DNA of 7,522 nt from Anaerolineae bacterium (GTDB lineage Bacteria; Chloroflexota; Anaerolineae; B4-G1; SLSP01): the NCBI GenBank assembly GCA_016934645.1, contig JAFGSL010000598.1, positions 1 to 7,522 of the forward strand. The letters run 5' to 3'. The position numbers and the translations under genes are program-made. The notes under the pieces were generated by a model that searched no databases, was not told where the DNA came from, and saw nothing but the letters and a program-made list of their open reading frames with translations. Below, one piece after another: positions 5,106-7,522 of the stretch (within the stretch, counting starts at the first letter, position 1; every line of letters starts with the position of its first letter).

Positions 5106-7364
5106 ATGGTTGAACAGCACTTTGGTAACCGTATTGTGATCGTCGGCAACGACAACATTGTTGGCGACGGCAATGCTATCTACAAGTACATCCTGGATGC
5201 GCGTTACCGCCCTCTCGCTGAACACCTGATCCCCTTCGGCGACCTGATCCTTGAACGCACGCGGACCTTTGTGGGGCGGCAGTTTCTGGATGACCGGCTG
5301 GCGATGTTTCTGGCAACGCACGACCGGGGATATTTTGTACTGGCCGGCGAGCCGGGGATCGGCAAGACGGCCTGGGCCGCGCACGTCGTCCAGCAGTATG
5401 AGGCCGTACACCATTTCAACGTGGTCTCTTTGGGCCTCACGCGTCCAGAACAAGCTCTGGAAAATCTGTGCGCCCAGATCATCGGCGTCTACAAATTGGA
5501 TCATCCCGCCCACTTGCCCCTTACCGCCGGACGTGACGGCGCCTATCTCCACCAACTGCTGCATCAGGCTGCCCCATACCTGGCGGGAGGGCGACTCGTG
5601 CTCGTGATCGATGCCGTGGATGAAACGCGGATGCCACCCGATGCGCAGGGCGCTAACATACTGTATCTGCCGTCCGCGTTGCCAGTGGGCGTATACATTG
5701 TACTGACCCATCGCCCTCAACCGGTAACGCTCGAAACCGCGCCGGATACGCCGGTGGAAACCTTCACCCTCAGCGCCGACCTGCCGGATAACCAGGGCGA
5801 CGTGCGCACCTACCTGCGTGAGCAGCTTCATAAGCCGCAGGTTGCGACCTGGCTGGCGGCGCAGGCTGTTGCCACAGAGCGTGCGGCAGCGGAACTGGCG
5901 CAGCGCAGCGAGGGAAACTTTATGTACCTGGCCTATCTGTTGGCGGACATCGAAGCAGGCCGTTGCACCACACTTACGTTGCGCGATCTCCCCCAGGGCT
6001 TACGCGGCTACTTCGAGCGGTTTTGGACTGAACTGGAAGCCGTCAAACGCGAGGGGCGGGAAGCCTGGACGCAGTTCTACAAACCGGTGATCGGCTTGCT
6101 GGCAGTCGCACAAGAACCGGTCAGCGCGGCTTGGCTGGGCCAGGTATTGGGATTAGATGCCGAAGAGGTGCAGGATTTTGCGCTGGTCGCCTGGCGGAAA
6201 TTCCTCTCTCCGCTGCGAGCCGGCGAGGAGACTCGTTGGCGGATCTATCACGGCAGCTTTGTGAGCTTTTTGCAGGACAAGCTGTCAGGAGCGCGGGAGT
6301 ACCACCGGCGCATCGCCGAACATTACCTGGCAACCTGCGCGCCGGATTGGGCTGGCTGCGATCTGTACGGCCTCAAATATGTGGTGGATCACATCGTCGC
6401 GGCCCGATTGCTGGTGGCGGAACAGGCGACAGCGCTGGATCAAGTGCTCACGGATGCGTTCGTGGCCGCGCATCACGCGCGCTTTGCCTGGCTCTGGTAT
6501 CTGACCCAAGACTTGAGCATCGTGGGAGAGGTGGATCCGCCACGGGCAGCATCTATGGCGCTCAAGATCATCGAAGGGCCGCAGCCCAACAGCCTGGTGA
6601 TTCAGCAGTCTTTGCGGCTGCTCAAACGACTCTATACACAGACGGGCTTTGTTGGCAATCCCAGATCATCCCGTCATCACACTATCAATACGGTGCTACG
6701 TTTGCTGAACCAGGTGACGCCTGAGGCGCTCTCCGAGTTGCGCGCCTTTCTCAAAAAGACCAAAAACCCCAGGGTGCTGAGCCTCATCGCGCTGGCTTTG
6801 GGTGAGACAGGGAGCCGGGAAGTGGCAGCGGAACTGATGCACATGCTCAAATCCGCGCGCCGGGAAGGGAGTTGGGCAGCCGCCGATGCCTTGATTGCGC
6901 TCAACGACCATTCGATTGTCCCAGAACTGCTGGCGTGGTACGACGAGGGGTACAGCCATCGCGACCGGGAGCGGGTGTTGTACATCCTGGGTTGGATGCG
7001 GGCTGAAGACGCCCGTGCCTTGTTACCCAAAGCCCTGGCATCCCCTGACCACAAAGTTGTTGGGCGCGGACTCGATCTGTTATGGCAATTGCCACCATCC
7101 CCGGACGACATTTCATTGGCGCTGTCGCATCTGGAGCGGATATTGGACAGCGATCCTCAGCAGCCAAAGCTTGGGCCATTAGGGGACGAGTGGGTGCAAA
7201 AACGGTTGGCGCGTGTGTTAAGCCGGCGAGGCAGCACAGACATGATCCCCTATCTGGAACAACTCTCGGCGCACATCGCCCGCCGCCCGCCGCCAGTGGA
7301 TACGGTGAAGCGGCAGAAGTTGATCAGCAGCGTCGAGGAAGCGTTACAGACTTTGGGCAGATAG
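5106..7364 (+). CDS. STAND (NACHT-like) NTPase with N-terminal motif B and HEAT-like solenoid
   Basis: A 752-residue, NLR-like protein. Residues 2-25 are motif B, shared with the caspase. The NTPase module begins near FVGR (55-58). The Walker A is GEPGIGKT (81-88), the Walker B is LVLVIDAVDE (164-173, with D169 and D172-E173 in NACHT style), and the sensor 1 is IVLTHR (198-203). About 290-400 is a winged-helix-like region with the common STAND pattern YHGSFVSFLQD (381-391). From about 400 to 530 it is helical, and about 538-720 reads as HEAT-like repeats (VLSLIALALGETGSREVAAEL, given by landmarks L558-L578; then AAADALIALNDHSIVPELLAW). STAND proteins bind a trigger, exchange nucleotide, oligomerise and gather effectors through the N-terminal domain. 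Here that domain is only the short motif, so the caspase is the obvious partner. No membrane segment is present. The trigger is unknown. Confidence 0.9.
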   Translation: MVEQHFGNRIVIVGNDNIVGDGNAIYKYILDARYRPLAEHLIPFGDLILERTRTFVGRQFLDDRLAMFLATHDRGYFVLAGEPGIGKTAWAAHVVQQYEAVHHFNVVSLGLTRPEQALENLCAQIIGVYKLDHPAHLPLTAGRDGAYLHQLLHQAAPYLAGGRLVLVIDAVDETRMPPDAQGANILYLPSALPVGVYIVLTHRPQPVTLETAPDTPVETFTLSADLPDNQGDVRTYLREQLHKPQVATWLAAQAVATERAAAELAQRSEGNFMYLAYLLADIEAGRCTTLTLRDLPQGLRGYFERFWTELEAVKREGREAWTQFYKPVIGLLAVAQEPVSAAWLGQVLGLDAEEVQDFALVAWRKFLSPLRAGEETRWRIYHGSFVSFLQDKLSGAREYHRRIAEHYLATCAPDWAGCDLYGLKYVVDHIVAARLLVAEQATALDQVLTDAFVAAHHARFAWLWYLTQDLSIVGEVDPPRAASMALKIIEGPQPNSLVIQQSLRLLKRLYTQTGFVGNPRSSRHHTINTVLRLLNQVTPEALSELRAFLKKTKNPRVLSLIALALGETGSREVAAELMHMLKSARREGSWAAADALIALNDHSIVPELLAWYDEGYSHRDRERVLYILGWMRAEDARALLPKALASPDHKVVGRGLDLLWQLPPSPDDISLALSHLERILDSDPQQPKLGPLGDEWVQKRLARVLSRRGSTDMIPYLEQLSAHIARRPPPVDTVKRQKLISSVEEALQTLGR
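5109..5180 (+). other. motif B copy 2 (adaptor at STAND N-terminus)
   Basis: Residues 2-25 of the STAND protein: VEQHFGNR, then hexads IVGNDN and IVGDGN, then AI. Aligned to the caspase copy with one gap, 13 of 24 positions are identical, including all of QHFGNR and the Gly and Asn of each hexad. It occupies the place where NLR-like proteins carry their effector-recruiting domain. Confidence 0.75.
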
Positions 7365-7414
7365 CATAGGCACGTCGTCGCCTTTTTTGTGTGCGCCATT
7401 CAAAGGAAATTGTC

Positions 7415-7522
7415 ATGCAAAACGTCGAGAAACTCTCTCTGAAAGCCTTTTGGGAAGCTGTGGAGCAACGGCTGGCGGCGAGTTCTGCCGATGAGCTGCG
7501 CGCCGTTCTCCGGGTGATGGCC
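7415..7522 (+). CDS. unrecognised gene, N-terminal 36 codons only (cut by window edge)
   Basis: ATG 7415 follows AAGGA (7403-7407) at 7 nt spacing, a good ribosome site, and the frame stays open to the window end. The visible part begins MQNVEKLSLKAFWEAVEQRL and continues as a second likely amphipathic helix, SADELRAVLRVMA. It has no signal peptide or metal or catalytic motif in the part seen. It starts 50 nt after the STAND stop with no convincing terminator between, so it may belong to the same operon as a further effector or adaptor. The helical, charged start could be a small helical interaction domain, but I cannot name a family. Confidence 0.65.
   Translation, partial: MQNVEKLSLKAFWEAVEQRLAASSADELRAVLRVMA

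Noticed and set aside
5091..5831. Long minus-strand open frame of 246 codons opposite the STAND gene
   Set aside because: The plus strand here encodes the Walker A, Walker B and sensor motifs of an NTPase with a good ribosome site. The antisense frame has no recognisable domain and is explained by the high GC and codon bias of the real gene.
6131..6724. Plus-strand frame of 197 codons in another frame inside the STAND gene
   Set aside because: It is Gly/Ala/Arg-rich, low-information sequence typical of a shifted frame in GC-rich coding DNA, and it overlaps the winged-helix and solenoid regions of the real protein.
7369..7388. Possible Rho-independent terminator: GGC...GCC followed by six T after the STAND gene
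   Set aside because: Only three base pairs form before an A-C mismatch, and a GGCAC/GTGCGCC alternative needs a bulge and spans the T run. This is too weak to call.
1..7522. CRISPR array, tRNA/rRNA genes, insertion-sequence ends or transposase
   Set aside because: I saw no regularly spaced direct repeats, no tRNA-like cloverleaf and no transposase motif in the reading frames. The only notable repeats are the protein-level adaptor motifs.

Overview
This is an all-forward-strand gene cluster from a bacterium. Bacterial SH3 (SH3b) domains, a membrane-anchored TolB/FlgO-like TPR protein, a caspase-family peptidase and a STAND NTPase, joined by short Gly/Asn-rich adaptor motifs, form a combination best known from Chloroflexota and from other large-genome or multicellular bacteria such as cyanobacteria and actinobacteria. 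Chloroflexota (Anaerolineae-like) is my best guess, from gene style only. Six co-directional genes are visible: five complete or nearly complete, and one cut by the right edge. Gaps of about 8, -1, 35, 35 and 50 nt suggest one transcription unit.

Left half (about 1-3664, AT-richer; sampled 60-base lines are about 37-43% GC): an SH3b protein with a doubtful N-terminus (103-621), a single-pass membrane protein with an N-terminal adaptor motif, a TolB/FlgO-like domain and TPR repeats (630-2174), and a probable lipoprotein with a golvesin/Xly-type carbohydrate-binding-like C-terminus (2174-3664). These look like the envelope-facing side of the system.

Right half (about 3700-7522, GC-richer; sampled lines about 60-65% GC): a peptidase C14 caspase homologue with a long C-terminal adaptor region (3700-5070), a STAND/NACHT-like NTPase with a HEAT-type helical solenoid (5106-7364), and the first 36 codons of an unrecognised gene (7415 onward). 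The base composition changes inside the first ~100 nt of the caspase gene, not at a gene boundary.

The central observation is a matching pattern of two short motifs. Motif A (QTNIAG[ND]V-x-GPVLSGQF[ND]GPV) lies in the cytosol-predicted N-terminus of the membrane TPR protein and again downstream of the caspase domain. Motif B (V[KE]QHFGNR followed by two [IV]-x-G-x-x-N hexads) lies in the caspase 24 residues further on, and again at the extreme N-terminus of the STAND NTPase. The caspase therefore carries two different adaptor motifs, each shared with a different neighbour. This resembles the pairing of amyloid signalling motifs between NLR-like receptors and cell-death effectors in fungi and bacteria (HET-s/NWD2-type motifs; bacterial amyloid signalling sequences, BASS). 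The inferred model is a caspase hub recruited by two sensors: an envelope sensor through motif A and a cytosolic STAND sensor through motif B. The output would be proteolysis, possibly cell suicide in immunity or stress. The motifs and domain signatures are seen directly in the sequence; the wiring and the biological role are inference.
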